Source: an uncultured Polaribacter sp.
GTDB taxonomy: Bacteria; Bacteroidota; Bacteroidia; Flavobacteriales; Flavobacteriaceae
Length of the DNA: 64,000 nucleotides
Assembly: GCA_943788045.1 (NCBI GenBank)
Contig: CALSOT010000002.1
Span: 62,001-126,000, forward strand
Direction of reading: 5' to 3'
Shown here: positions 28,112 through 37,970 of the stretch, in pieces
Position numbering within the stretch: position 1 is the stretch's first letter
How the letters are laid out: each line of letters opens with the position of its first letter
Notes under the pieces: generated by a model
Seen by the model: only the letters and a program-made list of their open reading frames with translations
Told to the model about the DNA's origin: nothing
Database searches by the model: none
Translations under genes and position numbers: made by a program

Positions 28112-29299
28112 TTACAATTTAATTTTCTTTTTTAAGTCGATAATCATTTTGTCTTTTACGCCCAAATAACGTTTACCTCCCAAATATCTATTTTTATTAA
28201 ATTCATCATAGTTTGGTTGCTTATTATCCATAGAACTTATATGAACATTTCCAGAAGCATGAATAAATTCCATTTTATTGTTACCTAACCAAATGCCGAC
28301 ATGGGTTACGCGTTGTTTTTTTTCTGCTGTTGCTTTGCTTCCGAAGAAAATTAAATCTCCTTTTTCTAAACCTTCAAAATTTAACTCTTTATCTACTATT
28401 TCACCAGCGTTTATTTGCTGAGAGGCATCTCTAGGTATTATAAAGCCGTTCATAAAGTAGGCTGTTTTTGTAAAACCGCTGCAATCTATTCCTTTGCTAG
28501 ATGTTCCTCCCCACAGATAGGGAAATCCATTCATTTTTTTAGCAGTAGACACAATACTTTCTTTTGAAGGGTTTAAATTCTGTATCCAAGATTCATAATT
28601 TATCGCTTCTTCTTTTTTTATGAAGCCTATTCTTTTATCAGGGTATTCTACTTCATAAAACTCACTATCTAAAGATTTGTACTTTAAAACTCCTCCTAAA
28701 GTAATATCTGATATAATCGAAGCGTTCTCATTTTTATCAACGTATACATATCCGAAATTTTTAGTAAATATTATTTTTTTTCGAGAATTCCATTGATCAT
28801 AATTTTTTTTGTTCATTCTTGTTATTCCCCCTTTATCAACCCAAGAAATATAATCATCAGGAGTTTGTACTCTATAGAAATCTCCTTTTTTATCAAGTAC
28901 TTTTAATGGCATTCCTAATAAACCTTGTGTGCCTAGTTCGGCAGAATGTTTAGGTTTCGATCTAATGTTAATTACAGAGTTTCTTGCAATAGCAAACTTT
29001 AAATTACCAACAGCGGAATCAGGTAAAATACGTACGTTATTTGTAAACTTTAATTTTTTGTTATTTAAGCTATCTAAAAGTATTGAAAAAGCTTTTTTAC
29101 TAGTTGTTTCCCCTTCTAAAATAAGTTGATTTTCTGCTAATTCAAAATTGATGTCAAACACTTCCACACGTTTGTCAGGCGCATATTTTGTTTTTATTGT
29201 AGAGTGAATATTTTGAAGTTCAGTAATTATTGTTGTGTCGTTTTTACAAGATATAAAAGGAAGTAATATTAGTAATGCAAAGAGTTTTATAATTCTCAT
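28112..29299 (-). CDS. NlpC/P60 peptidase lipoprotein with SH3-like domains
   Basis: A 395-residue cell-wall hydrolase candidate. Lipobox LPFISC (Cys19). Residues ~110-260 hold two bacterial SH3-like domains (ARNSVINIRSKPKHSAELGTQ and the FGYVYVDKNENASIISD segment). The C-terminal NlpC/P60 domain has the catalytic Cys in GIDCSGFTKTAYF, His in THVGIWLG and the third polar residue in FIHASG. It should cut D-iso-Glu-diaminopimelate bonds in peptidoglycan stem peptides (family knowledge). Divergent from the kynureninase operon. Confidence 0.92.
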   Translation of the reverse strand: MRIIKLFALLILLPFISCKNDTTIITELQNIHSTIKTKYAPDKRVEVFDINFELAENQLILEGETTSKKAFSILLDSLNNKKLKFTNNVRILPDSAVGNLKFAIARNSVINIRSKPKHSAELGTQGLLGMPLKVLDKKGDFYRVQTPDDYISWVDKGGITRMNKKNYDQWNSRKKIIFTKNFGYVYVDKNENASIISDITLGGVLKYKSLDSEFYEVEYPDKRIGFIKKEEAINYESWIQNLNPSKESIVSTAKKMNGFPYLWGGTSSKGIDCSGFTKTAYFMNGFIIPRDASQQINAGEIVDKELNFEGLEKGDLIFFGSKATAEKKQRVTHVGIWLGNNKMEFIHASGNVHISSMDNKQPNYDEFNKNRYLGGKRYLGVKDKMIIDLKKKIKL

Positions 29300-29345
29300 T
29301 AATAAAATTTTTTAGCTAATGTACAAAAAATCAAAACTCAAAAAA

Positions 29346-29376
29346 TTGAATTCTCAATAGGATTGTTTTATATTTG
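29346..29376 (+). promoter_or_regulatory. promoter of the kynurenine operon
   Basis: TTG (29346-29348), 20 bp, TATATTTG (29369-29376), 21 bp before the kynU ATG. Confidence 0.7.
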
Positions 29377-29397
29377 AAATAAATCGTTAATCAATAA

Positions 29398-30657
29398 ATG
29401 CAGTATAAAAATTCGTTAACATTTGCGAAACAGCAAGATAAGGAGGATGTACTTTATCACTTGCGAAATCTATTTCATATTCCTAAAGATAAAAATGGAA
29501 ATGAATGGCTTTATTTTACAGGAAACTCTCTGGGTTTGCAACCAAAATCAACCAAAAGATATATTAATCAAGAGCTAGAGGATTGGGCTATTTTAGGAGT
29601 TGAGGGTCATTTTGAAGCGAAAAATCCATGGTTAAATTATCATGAATTGTTGACTGATAAAATGGCAAAAGTTGTTGGGGCAAAACCAATTGAAGTCGTT
29701 GTGATGAACACTTTAACGACAAACCTTCATTTGTTAATGGTTTCTTTTTACAGACCAACAAAAACAAAATATAAGATCGTTATAGAAAGTGATGCTTTTC
29801 CGTCAGATAGGTATGCCGTTGAGTCTCAGTTAAAATTTCATGGTTTTTCTGCGGATGACATTATAGAATGGAAACCAAGAAAAGGAGAAGAGCTTTTAAA
29901 TATTGAAGATTTACAAAAAATTGTTTCTGAACAAGGAGATGAAATTGCTTTACTATTAATTGGTGGCGTAAATTACTATACAGGTCAATTTTTAGATTTA
30001 AAAAGAGTTGCAAAAATTGGGCATTCAAAAGATTGTGTTGTCGGTATTGATTTAGCGCATGGAGCAGGAAATATTCAACCAAACTTACACGAATCTAATG
30101 TAGATTTTGCAGCATGGTGTACGTATAAATATTTAAATTCAGGTCCTGGAAGTTTAGGAGGAGTATTTGTGCATGAGAGACATGCGAATAATAAAGCTTT
30201 ACCGAGGTTTTCAGGTTGGTGGAATCATAATAAAGAAACACGTTTTAATATGCGTCAGCCATTTGATGTGATGGAAGGAGCAGAGGGTTGGCAATTAAGT
30301 AATCCGCCAATATTATCTATGGCAGCAATAAAGTCTTCTTTAGACTTGTTTGATGAAGTTGGTATGGATGCTTTGAGGCAAAAATCAGAAAAACTTACAG
30401 GTTATTTTGAGTTTTTAATCAATGAAATTGATTCGGATGATATTAAAATTATCACGCCAAGCAATTCAAAAGAAAGAGGTTGTCAATTATCTATTCAAGT
30501 AAAAAATGCCGATAAAAGTTTGCACAAAAAACTAACAGAAAATAATATTATAACAGATTGGCGAGAACCAAATGTAATACGTTGTGCTCCTGTGCCTATG
30601 TATACGTCTTTTGAAGATGTCTATAGGATGGTTTTTATTTTAAAAGGATTGTTATAG
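29398..30657 (+). CDS. kynU: kynureninase
   Basis: A 419-residue PLP enzyme that splits L-kynurenine or 3-hydroxykynurenine into (3-hydroxy)anthranilate and alanine. The PLP-lysine segment is CTYKYLNSGPGSLGGVFVHE. FTGNSLGLQPKS, FPSDRYA and IGIDLAHGAGN-type motifs (VVGIDLAHGAGNIQPNL) fit the family and its length. It is first in an operon with kmo (stop/start adjacent), 3-hydroxyanthranilate dioxygenase and ACMSD. The operon as read starts from kynurenine; tryptophan dioxygenase and formamidase are not in the window. Confidence 0.96.
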   Translation: MQYKNSLTFAKQQDKEDVLYHLRNLFHIPKDKNGNEWLYFTGNSLGLQPKSTKRYINQELEDWAILGVEGHFEAKNPWLNYHELLTDKMAKVVGAKPIEVVVMNTLTTNLHLLMVSFYRPTKTKYKIVIESDAFPSDRYAVESQLKFHGFSADDIIEWKPRKGEELLNIEDLQKIVSEQGDEIALLLIGGVNYYTGQFLDLKRVAKIGHSKDCVVGIDLAHGAGNIQPNLHESNVDFAAWCTYKYLNSGPGSLGGVFVHERHANNKALPRFSGWWNHNKETRFNMRQPFDVMEGAEGWQLSNPPILSMAAIKSSLDLFDEVGMDALRQKSEKLTGYFEFLINEIDSDDIKIITPSNSKERGCQLSIQVKNADKSLHKKLTENNIITDWREPNVIRCAPVPMYTSFEDVYRMVFILKGLL

Positions 30658-32067
30658 ATGAATAAAAAAGATAAAATATTAGTTATTGGAGCAGGTTTAT
30701 GTGGTTCCCTTTTAGCTCTAAGATTAGCGCAACGAGGTTTTAAGATAGAAGTGTATGAAAGTAGATCAGATTTGAGAACTTCAGATATTTCTGCAGGGAG
30801 ATCAATTAATCTAGCATTGTCAGACAGAGGTTTAAAAGCTTTGCGTTTATGTGGAATGGAAGAAAAAGCAAGAGAAATATGTATTCCTATGTATGGCAGA
30901 TTAATACACGATAAAGATGGAAATATCTTTTCTTCTAATTATTCAGGACGAGAAAATGAATACATCAATTCGATTTCTAGAGGAGATTTGAATGCTATTT
31001 TATTGGATGAAGTAGAAAAGCATGAAAACGTAAATATTCATTTTAATAAAAAATGTGAAAACATTGACATTGAAAACAACATTGCAAATTTTGAAGATTA
31101 CAAAACAAAACAAAACTTCTCTATTAAAGCAGATGTCATTTTTGGAGGAGATGGTGCAGGGTCATCTTTAAGGAAAAGTTACTTATCTGAGCGTAAATTT
31201 TTGTTTAGTTATTCTCAAGATTATTTAAATCATGGTTATAAAGAATTAGAAATTCCAGCAGATAAAAGTGGAAATCATCAAATAAGTAAAGGTCATTTAC
31301 ATATATGGCCACGGGGTGATTTTATGTTAATTGCTTTGCCAAATCTGGATGGGAGTTTCACCGTAACCTTGTTTTTAAGTTATGATGAAGGTGAATTTAA
31401 TTTTGAAAACTTAACATCCGAAAAAAAAATAACTGAATTTTTTGAGAAAGAATTTCCAGATGCTTTGGCATTAATTCCAAATATAAAAGATGAGTTTATA
31501 AATAACCCAACAGGTCCGCTAGGAACCATAAAATGTTCACCTTGGAGTTATGAAAACAAAACGTTGCTCATTGGTGATTCCTCCCATGCAATTGTTCCGT
31601 TTTACGGTCAAGGAATGAATGCCTCTTTTGAGGATGTTTATGTTTTAGATGAAATTTTGAATAAAGATTTAGGGGATTGGAAATCGGTTTTTAATGAATA
31701 TCAAACAAAAAGAAAAAAAGATACAGATGCTATTGCCGATTTGGCAATTGATAATTTTCATGAGATGAAAAAACATGTTTCAAATCCACTCTTTAAAGAG
31801 AAGAGAGTCATAGAAATGGATTTAGAAAAAACATTTCCAACGGAATATTCATCTAAATATTCTTTGGTAACTTTTAATGAAAATATTGGTTACAATGAGG
31901 CGATGAAAAGGGGAAGAGCTCAAGATAAGGCATTATTGAATTTAATTGCAGATGATGAGGTTTACACGGATTCAAATATGACAAAAGCCGAGCTCAAATC
32001 TATTTTAGATAAGGTAGTTAAGGAAACAAATTCTATTTTAGAAGAAGATAAAATTGCAGGATTGTAG
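30658..32067 (+). CDS. kmo: kynurenine 3-monooxygenase
   Basis: A 469-residue flavoprotein hydroxylase that makes 3-hydroxykynurenine. The FAD motif VIGAGLCGSLLALRLAQRG lies at the N-terminus, then ISAGRSINLALSDRG (substrate-site region of KMO) and the second FAD motif LIGDSSHAIVPFYGQGMNASFEDV. A C-terminal amphipathic extension is shorter than in eukaryotes. The ATG directly follows the kynU stop. A 139-bp gap to the next gene contains a short open frame. Confidence 0.96.
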   Translation: MNKKDKILVIGAGLCGSLLALRLAQRGFKIEVYESRSDLRTSDISAGRSINLALSDRGLKALRLCGMEEKAREICIPMYGRLIHDKDGNIFSSNYSGRENEYINSISRGDLNAILLDEVEKHENVNIHFNKKCENIDIENNIANFEDYKTKQNFSIKADVIFGGDGAGSSLRKSYLSERKFLFSYSQDYLNHGYKELEIPADKSGNHQISKGHLHIWPRGDFMLIALPNLDGSFTVTLFLSYDEGEFNFENLTSEKKITEFFEKEFPDALALIPNIKDEFINNPTGPLGTIKCSPWSYENKTLLIGDSSHAIVPFYGQGMNASFEDVYVLDEILNKDLGDWKSVFNEYQTKRKKDTDAIADLAIDNFHEMKKHVSNPLFKEKRVIEMDLEKTFPTEYSSKYSLVTFNENIGYNEAMKRGRAQDKALLNLIADDEVYTDSNMTKAELKSILDKVVKETNSILEEDKIAGL

Positions 32068-32108
32068 AAAAACGATTATCAAAATTTCAGTAATTTGCTA
32101 ATGCAATA

Positions 32109-32186
32109 GTGTTTTTAGCCTTTGAAAGGGTAAGTTTTATCAACGGAATTAAAGTTTCTGTTGATGGAGAAAAACCAAATCTTTGA
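32109..32186 (+). other. short open frame between kmo and the dioxygenase gene
   Basis: Starting at a GTG, the 25-codon frame FERVSFINGIKVSVDGEKPN looks like protein sequence rather than random AT-rich DNA. It could be the tail of a deleted gene or a small real peptide. No homologue is recognised. Confidence 0.25.
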
Positions 32187-32206
32187 AGATTATAAATAAT
32201 AAGATT

Positions 32207-32737
32207 ATGACTAATTTAGTACAACCGTTAAATTTTAAAAAGTGGATTGATGAGCATCGTCATTTATTAAAACCGCCCGTTGGTAACAAATGTGTTTGGG
32301 ATAATGGTGATTATATTGTGATGGTTGTTGGTGGCCCAAATAATAGAAAGGATTATCATTATAATGAAACTCCAGAGTTTTTCTATCAAGTAGAGGGCGA
32401 TATGATTTTAAAAATCATAGATGGTAACGGAAAAATGATTGATGTAGAAATTAATGAAGGCGATATATATTTATTGCCTGCAAAAGTGCCACATTCTCCG
32501 CAAAGAAAAGAAAATACTGTTGGTTTGGTTATTGAATATCCTCGTAAAAAGAAGATGAAAGATGCCTTAGAATGGTATTGTGAAAATTGCGGTAACTTAT
32601 TATATAGAAAGAAATTTAAATTAGACGATATTGAAACCGATATGCCATTAATTTTTGATAAGTATTATTCTGATAAAAAGAAATGTACTTGTGATAATTG
32701 TGGAACTGTAATGGAAGCACCGAATAAAATTAAATAA
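32207..32737 (+). CDS. 3-hydroxyanthranilate 3,4-dioxygenase
   Basis: A 176-residue cupin that opens the ring of 3-hydroxyanthranilate with O2 to give aminocarboxymuconate semialdehyde. The iron ligands are in DYHYNETPEFFYQVEGDM (His, Glu) and PHSPQR (His). The C-terminal rubredoxin-like metal site of the bacterial enzymes is present as two CxxC pairs (CENCG and CDNCG). The ORF track begins at a TTG; ATG 32207 (MTNLVQPLNFKKWIDEH) is the natural start. Confidence 0.95.
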   Translation: MTNLVQPLNFKKWIDEHRHLLKPPVGNKCVWDNGDYIVMVVGGPNNRKDYHYNETPEFFYQVEGDMILKIIDGNGKMIDVEINEGDIYLLPAKVPHSPQRKENTVGLVIEYPRKKKMKDALEWYCENCGNLLYRKKFKLDDIETDMPLIFDKYYSDKKKCTCDNCGTVMEAPNKIK

Positions 32738-32776
32738 ATGTTGCAATGACTTGTGCTTTGCAATAATAAAAGAAAT

Positions 32777-33862
32777 ATGAAAAACAGGAAACTTCGCATA
32801 AACGGACATTCACATTTATTGCCTTACCCAGAGGAAATTCCTCAGTTTATGAAGGATAAAGAAATTTTTTGGGTAGATAATGAACGCAAACACATGTTGC
32901 AAAAAGGATGGAGACGTCCGGTAACAGATTCTAGTTTTTTTTTAGACGAGAAATTACTTTGGATGGAAAAAAATAATATTGATCATGCTGTAGTTTTAAA
33001 TCTTTCTCAATTATATGGAAATGGTTTGCGCCTCGAGGAAATGAAAAAATCATTGCGTTTTCAAAATGATTTTAATGCAAAAATACAACGCAATCATCCC
33101 AGTAAATTTACTTGTGGTTTTGTTGTGCATCCTGGTTTTATTTATGGAGCTTTAGATGAAATAAAACGTTGTGTAGAAGAGTTAGAATTAAAAGTATTGT
33201 GTTTGCCAACTCATTTCATGGATTCAATCGGTCAGTGGCGTTGTGTTTTTGATGAAGAAAATGATCGCATTTTTGAATTGGCAGATAAATATAAATTGGC
33301 CATTGAAATTCATCCGTATGATGGAGATAAAATGATAAAGTTAGAAAATACCAATTGGCGTTTTCATTTAATTTGGATGTTGGCACAGTGCGGTGATGCA
33401 TACCATTTTTATACGTTAAACGGAATGCAAGAACGTTTTCCTAATATTAGAACATGTTTTGCACATGGAGGGCAATTAGCACAAATGAATTTGGGAAGAA
33501 GGATTCAAGGTTTTGATGGAAGACCCGATTTATTTGAAGGAAAAACGCATCCAAGAAAAGCAGTAGGTCATCCAAATATCTTTTTTGATACCTTGGTTCA
33601 CGACACAGATTCGCTAAAATTAATGTTTGAAAGACAAGGTACAAGTCAGGTTTTAATGGGGTTAGACGATCCGTATCCTTTAGGGGAAATGGAAAGTGAT
33701 GCGCAATCTTCTTATCCTGGAAAAATTTTAGATTTAGCTGTTGATGAAAAGGTTATTACTGAAAATGAAAAGGCAGAAATTTGGGAAGACAATGTATTGC
33801 AGTGGTTGTTTGGTGATGATGAAAAGGCAAAACAAGCATTGGTTGATAAAATCTTAGTGTAA
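32777..33862 (+). CDS. aminocarboxymuconate-semialdehyde decarboxylase (ACMSD-like amidohydrolase)
   Basis: A 361-residue zinc amidohydrolase. The metal motif NGHSHLLPYP (HxH) opens the protein, later metal or catalytic residues are in HPSKFTCGFVVHPGF, the AHGGQLAQMNLGRR block and the Asp of GLDDPYPLGE. It decarboxylates the product of the dioxygenase just upstream and diverts it from quinolinate (NAD) to catabolism. The ORF track starts at a GTG; ATG 32777 (MKNRKLRINGHSH) is better. Downstream enzymes of the 2-aminomuconate route are not in the window. Confidence 0.93.
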   Translation: MKNRKLRINGHSHLLPYPEEIPQFMKDKEIFWVDNERKHMLQKGWRRPVTDSSFFLDEKLLWMEKNNIDHAVVLNLSQLYGNGLRLEEMKKSLRFQNDFNAKIQRNHPSKFTCGFVVHPGFIYGALDEIKRCVEELELKVLCLPTHFMDSIGQWRCVFDEENDRIFELADKYKLAIEIHPYDGDKMIKLENTNWRFHLIWMLAQCGDAYHFYTLNGMQERFPNIRTCFAHGGQLAQMNLGRRIQGFDGRPDLFEGKTHPRKAVGHPNIFFDTLVHDTDSLKLMFERQGTSQVLMGLDDPYPLGEMESDAQSSYPGKILDLAVDEKVITENEKAEIWEDNVLQWLFGDDEKAKQALVDKILV

Positions 33863-33976
33863 TAAGTAATTACATTATTAGTAATAAAGCATATAGCTTT
33901 GAAGGTTTTGCCTAGTTTAGGTAAATTTGAACTATCTAAAACTAAATTTTTAAGCAGTTTTTTAATGTTTTATGCT

Positions 33977-34044
33977 AAAAAGAGAATTTTCATTTTTTAA
34001 AATTTCTATCATATAAGAAATGCATTAAAAATGAAAATTCTTTT
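33977..34044. terminator. imperfect long inverted repeat between convergent genes
   Basis: Arms AAAAGAGAATTTTCATTTTT and AAAAATGAAAATTCTTTT, about 26 bp apart, lie between the ACMSD gene and the convergent TPR-like gene. A weak bidirectional terminator is the simplest reading. Confidence 0.4.
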
Positions 34045-34077
34045 AAGTTTTAGTAGAATAAATTAGAGATAACTAAA

Positions 34078-34701
34078 TTACCCTTGACATTGTTTTAAAA
34101 CTTGTTCAGCTCTTAGCAACATAAATTCTGGGTAAAACTCAATGTCAATTTTTTCTTCTTTACTAAGTTCAATTGCGCGTTTAATTTCTGTACAATAAGG
34201 TTTTGTAGATTTGCCAAAGAATTTGGCAGAACCCATGTTCCATTCTGCATTTGCTAAAATAACTCTTGGGTTTTTTGGTGCAATTACTAATGCTTTTGCA
34301 TACAATTGGCTATTTACCCCACCTAAAGTCATACCATATTTTTGGCCATCAAAAGCGATATAACCTAAATTTAGAAATGCTTGTGTAATCATTATTTCTG
34401 GATTGTTTTCTGAATTCGATTTTGCAGTATCTAAAAATTTTTGTGCTTTTGTTAATTTCGCTTTTAAAACTGATTCATCTTTTATTCCAAAACTATCACT
34501 TATCTCTACGTTTGCTGCGTAATAAGCGGGTAACCAGTTTTTGGGTGCTGCTTTTGTGATTCTTTCAAATAATTGTGAGGCTTCTTTGTTGTTCCCTTTT
34601 TCCCATAAACCAAATGCCTTTTGCATTCCTATTTGGTATTTTGTTTGCGCAGAAATTCCTGTCGCAATGAAAATTGCGATGATAATTGTAATTTTTTTCA
34701 T
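34078..34701 (-). CDS. exported TPR-like protein
   Basis: A 207-residue protein with signal peptide MKKITIIIAIFIATGISA and Gln as first mature residue. The mature part consists of helical pairs typical of degenerate tetratricopeptide repeats (KAFGLWEKGNNKEASQLFER, AKALVIAPKNPRVILANAEW). One Cys pair near the C-terminus (PYCTEI ... LKQCQG) could form a disulfide. It follows the DUF2141 gene by 66 bp and belongs with the TonB receptor group. Function unknown; a periplasmic adaptor role is only a guess. Confidence 0.8.
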   Translation of the reverse strand: MKKITIIIAIFIATGISAQTKYQIGMQKAFGLWEKGNNKEASQLFERITKAAPKNWLPAYYAANVEISDSFGIKDESVLKAKLTKAQKFLDTAKSNSENNPEIMITQAFLNLGYIAFDGQKYGMTLGGVNSQLYAKALVIAPKNPRVILANAEWNMGSAKFFGKSTKPYCTEIKRAIELSKEEKIDIEFYPEFMLLRAEQVLKQCQG

Positions 34702-34767
34702 GTTGTAAGTGTTTAGATAATTGTTTTAAATTTCAGAAAAGCTGAAGTAATTAAATTCTTTTCTAGT

Positions 34768-35187
34768 TTATTTTACTGTTATTGTGATTGCTGTATCTTT
34801 TGTTACCTTGAATTTGGCATCTTTGTATTTTGGAGCTCCCATAAAACCAGTTGCATCGTTAGACATGCCTATTGGTTCTTTGGGTATTCCTAAAAAATTG
34901 GTGTCTAATTTTTTATTATTATTGGTATCATGAAAAGCAGATATAGCATAAACTCCAGTAGGAATATCTTTTAAAGTTACGCTCGCTTTTTTGTCTTCAA
35001 TTTTTACAATTGTTCCTTTTATGGGTTTCTTTAAAAAATGGTCTTCTTTATTGTAAATGGCAACATATAAATTTCCTTTGTTAGATTTCATGCCTGTAAA
35101 ATCTAAAGCAAGGTTATGTTTTTCTTGAGCAGAGGTCAACACGATTCCTGAGAGCATTAAAGTAATAGTTAAAAGTAATTTTTTCAT
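34768..35187 (-). CDS. DUF2141 exported protein
   Basis: A 139-residue protein. Signal peptide MKKLLLTITLMLSGIVLTSA is followed by Gln, then one beta-sandwich of the DUF2141 family (KGNLYVAIYNKEDHFL, DIPTGVYAISAFHDTNNNKKLDTNFLGIPKEPIGMSN), which includes a Asp/Asn-rich loop that may bind calcium. Function of the family is unknown. Its promoter shares an element at exactly the same spacing with the promoter of the nearby TonB receptor. Confidence 0.92.
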   Translation of the reverse strand: MKKLLLTITLMLSGIVLTSAQEKHNLALDFTGMKSNKGNLYVAIYNKEDHFLKKPIKGTIVKIEDKKASVTLKDIPTGVYAISAFHDTNNNKKLDTNFLGIPKEPIGMSNDATGFMGAPKYKDAKFKVTKDTAITITVK

Positions 35188-35206
35188 ATTAGTTTTTTTG
35201 ATGATT

Positions 35207-35277
35207 CAAATATCTGATGTTTCTGTGTGAAAAACACAAGAATAATACCGAATTGTGGTTTTTTAATTCTGAATTGT
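35207..35277 (-). promoter_or_regulatory. LytTR-like tandem element and promoter of the DUF2141 gene
   Basis: On the plus strand GAATTGT occurs at 35250-35256 (inside AATACCGAATTGT) and again at 35271-35277, a 21-bp period. On the minus strand a TATTTG box follows AATACCG after exactly 31 bp. The TonB receptor promoter has the same arrangement. Confidence 0.6.
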
Positions 35278-35452
35278 TCTATCGCCAAAGAATTACTGAG
35301 TTATTTGCATACTTATAAATCTATTTTTTTCTTGGAGAAAATGACATTCTTAAAAGTTTAGCCCTGATTGAGCGGTTTGTTTAAGCTCTTTTTTATTCCT
35401 ATTTAGGATAAAAAAAGCGAGTAGCGAAAGCGGGAAATAGCTTCTAATAAAA

Positions 35453-37608
35453 TTATAAATTATCTAATTGATTTGTTTTTTTATTATCGCTAATTGTCCA
35501 GAAAAAACCTACAAAAAAGAACCTGTCTGCATTGGGTATTATTGCTTGTCTATCGAAATTACCATTAGGTTCTGCGGTGTTTTTGTAATTGTAACCAAAT
35601 ACATTTTGAGTTCCTAAAATGTTGTTTACAGAAAGGTATAAAATTTTTTGTTGATCTATTAAGTATGCCCAATTTATACTTAACGAATTGTAATTTTTAG
35701 TTTTGTTATTCAAAAAACCACCTTCATTTGGGTTTGTGTAATTTCTACCAGAAGCAAAATTGTAACTAAAACCAATTTGACTTTTCCAATCTGCTACCCA
35801 ATGTTTTGCAACCAAAGATAAATTATGTTTGGAAGCAAAGCCAGGTCTTGCTGATTTTGGGTAATTTTTGTAATTTCTTTCTGTGTCTAGGTATGAATAG
35901 GAAACCCAATAATCTGTGTTTTTTATTTTACCATTTTGTCTCCAAAAAACATCGAAACCTTTTGCAAAACCATTTCCGTTATTGTTAAAGTTACTGGTAT
36001 AAATTGGTGTGCTATTATTGTATTTTACCAAGTCACTATAATTTTTATAATACGCTTCGATTCTAAATATTTGTCCTTGTTTTGTCTTTTGGTAGTTGGC
36101 AATTAAATGCGATGTGTTTTCTGCTTTAAAATCTTGACTGAATTTTAAATATTCGTTTTTAGGGTTCTGATAAAATTGACCATAAGCTAAGATAATTGTG
36201 AGTTTTTACCTGCTTTATAGGCTAACGAAACTCTTGGTGATATTGTAAATTCGTTTAGCAATTCTGAGTTTTCTGCACGAATCCCGATTTTTGTAGCTAA
36301 ATTTTTAGAAAAGAAAATATCTGTTTCCGCAAAAGAGGCAAGTATGTTATTGTTAAAACCATATGTTAATTTAAGACCATTATTTGGGGTGTAATCTTCA
36401 TTAAAATCAGTCATAAAATATTCGGATCCAAAACTAATTTTAAATCGATTAGAAAACTGTTTTTTTAGCTTTACTTTAAAGTGCATTGAGTTTTCGTTGT
36501 CTGTTACTAAATCATCAATAATATTTATGTTTGAATAATCGTTGGTGAAACTAAAACCGGTTTCAATTTTCCAATTATCACCAAATCTATTCTTGTACGA
36601 AGTGTTAAAATATAGATTTCTGTTATTTAGACCGAAACGAAAACCATCAACAAAATTAATGTCATCTTGAATTAAATCGAAGTCCGTATAACTAAATGCA
36701 CCATACAATTTTAGTAAAGATTCATTTTTAAATTGATATCTATATACCATCTCACCACTTAAGGCTTGTACAGGTTTTTTCCAATTATTTCTATCGGGAA
36801 AAGCTTCTTGATAAGGCGCTAAATTGACATATGAAGTATTTACACTAAAAGAATTTTTGCCCCAAATTTGCGTGTTTCCAACACCTAAACCTACCGTCAT
36901 AAACGATAAATCGGTTTTCTCTTCAAGAGGTTTATCTATGGTGTTTAGTTGCAGAACACTTGATAAAGCTTGACCGTATTCTGCAGAATACCCACCTGTT
37001 GAAAAAGAAATTCCTTTAAATAAAAATGGTGAAAATCGTCCGCGAGTTGGAATATTTCTTGCGGAAGCGGCATAAGGTGTAAAAACGCGAATTCCATCTA
37101 TAAATATCTGCGTTTCTTCTGCTTCTCCTCCACGAACAAAAAGTCTTCCATCCTCATCTACTGTAGAAGTTCCGGGAAGTGTCTGTAAAGCGCCCATAAC
37201 ATCGCCCAAAGCACTTGCTGTGGTAACAATGTCTAATGGTTTTAAAACGGTAACTTTTGCTTTTTCTCCTGCTTCAAAAGTACCTGCATTTATAATAACT
37301 GCATCTAATGCATTTACATCATCTCTTAATTTTATTTTTAAGTTTTTGAGTAATGAAACATCTGCAGTTTTAATATAAGTATCAAATGAAATAAACGATA
37401 TTACTAAAGTTTGTGTTTCTTTTTCTGAAGTAGAAAAAGAGAATTCTCCTTTTTCGTTGGTTGAAGTTCCATCGTAAGTGCCATCTAAATACACACTTGC
37501 TCCTATAATTGGTTGTTTTTGGGCATCTGTAACTTTACCTGAAATGGTTGTTTGTGCAATTAATGAAAATTGAATGGCTATAAACAGAATAGATAATATT
37601 TGTTTCAT
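35453..37608 (-). pseudogene. TonB-dependent receptor with carboxypeptidase-like domain, one frameshift
   Basis: Two frames join into one outer-membrane receptor of about 718 residues. Signal peptide MKQILSILFIAIQFSLIA plus Gln; residues 20-105 are the carboxypeptidase-regulatory-like domain (ISGKVTDAQKQPIIGASVYL), then a plug domain (TLPGTSTVDEDGRLFVRGG) and the beta-barrel, ending in FVGFFWTISDNKK. A single missing T near 36190 (TCTTAGCT for TCTTTAGCT) shifts the frame; repairing it gives an unbroken barrel, so sequencing error or a very recent mutation is likely. The substrate cannot be told; there is no SusD gene. It shares a regulatory element with DUF2141. Confidence 0.88.
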
Positions 37609-37970
37609 CGGTATTTATTTTTTGATGATACAAAGATGTGGTGGTTGTACCTTAAAAAATAAAAAGAAATACCGAGTTGTAATTTTTGGTTGATGAATTG
37701 TGATTAACAATATAAGAAGGTTACATTCTAAATATTTATCGTTATACCTTGATTTTGTTTAACTTAGCTGTACTAATTAATCGTAATTTTTATAATAAAT
37801 ACTATGTTGTAGTCTTTTATTCGTTTTGCTTTTTACAGTTGTAAAAAAGTAAATTCATTACCCAAGATGACAAATATTGAAAATCTTTTTTGTCGAATTT
37901 TCATCTAAAATCTCTTACTTACTTAGGCAAGGTTTTAAAATTGTGAGTTACGCAAATAATAAGAAAAACT
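37609..37970. other. intergenic region upstream of the TonB receptor
   Basis: The first ~95 bp hold the receptor promoter and tandem element. The rest is AT-rich DNA in which I see no gene or strong hairpin. Confidence 0.5.
37631..37701 (-). promoter_or_regulatory. LytTR-like tandem element and promoter of the TonB receptor
   Basis: AATACCGAGTTGT at 37668-37680 and GAATTGT at 37695-37701 repeat with a 21-bp period; a TCTTTG box (minus strand) lies exactly 31 bp downstream of AATACCG. The arrangement is the same as at 35207-35277. Confidence 0.6.
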
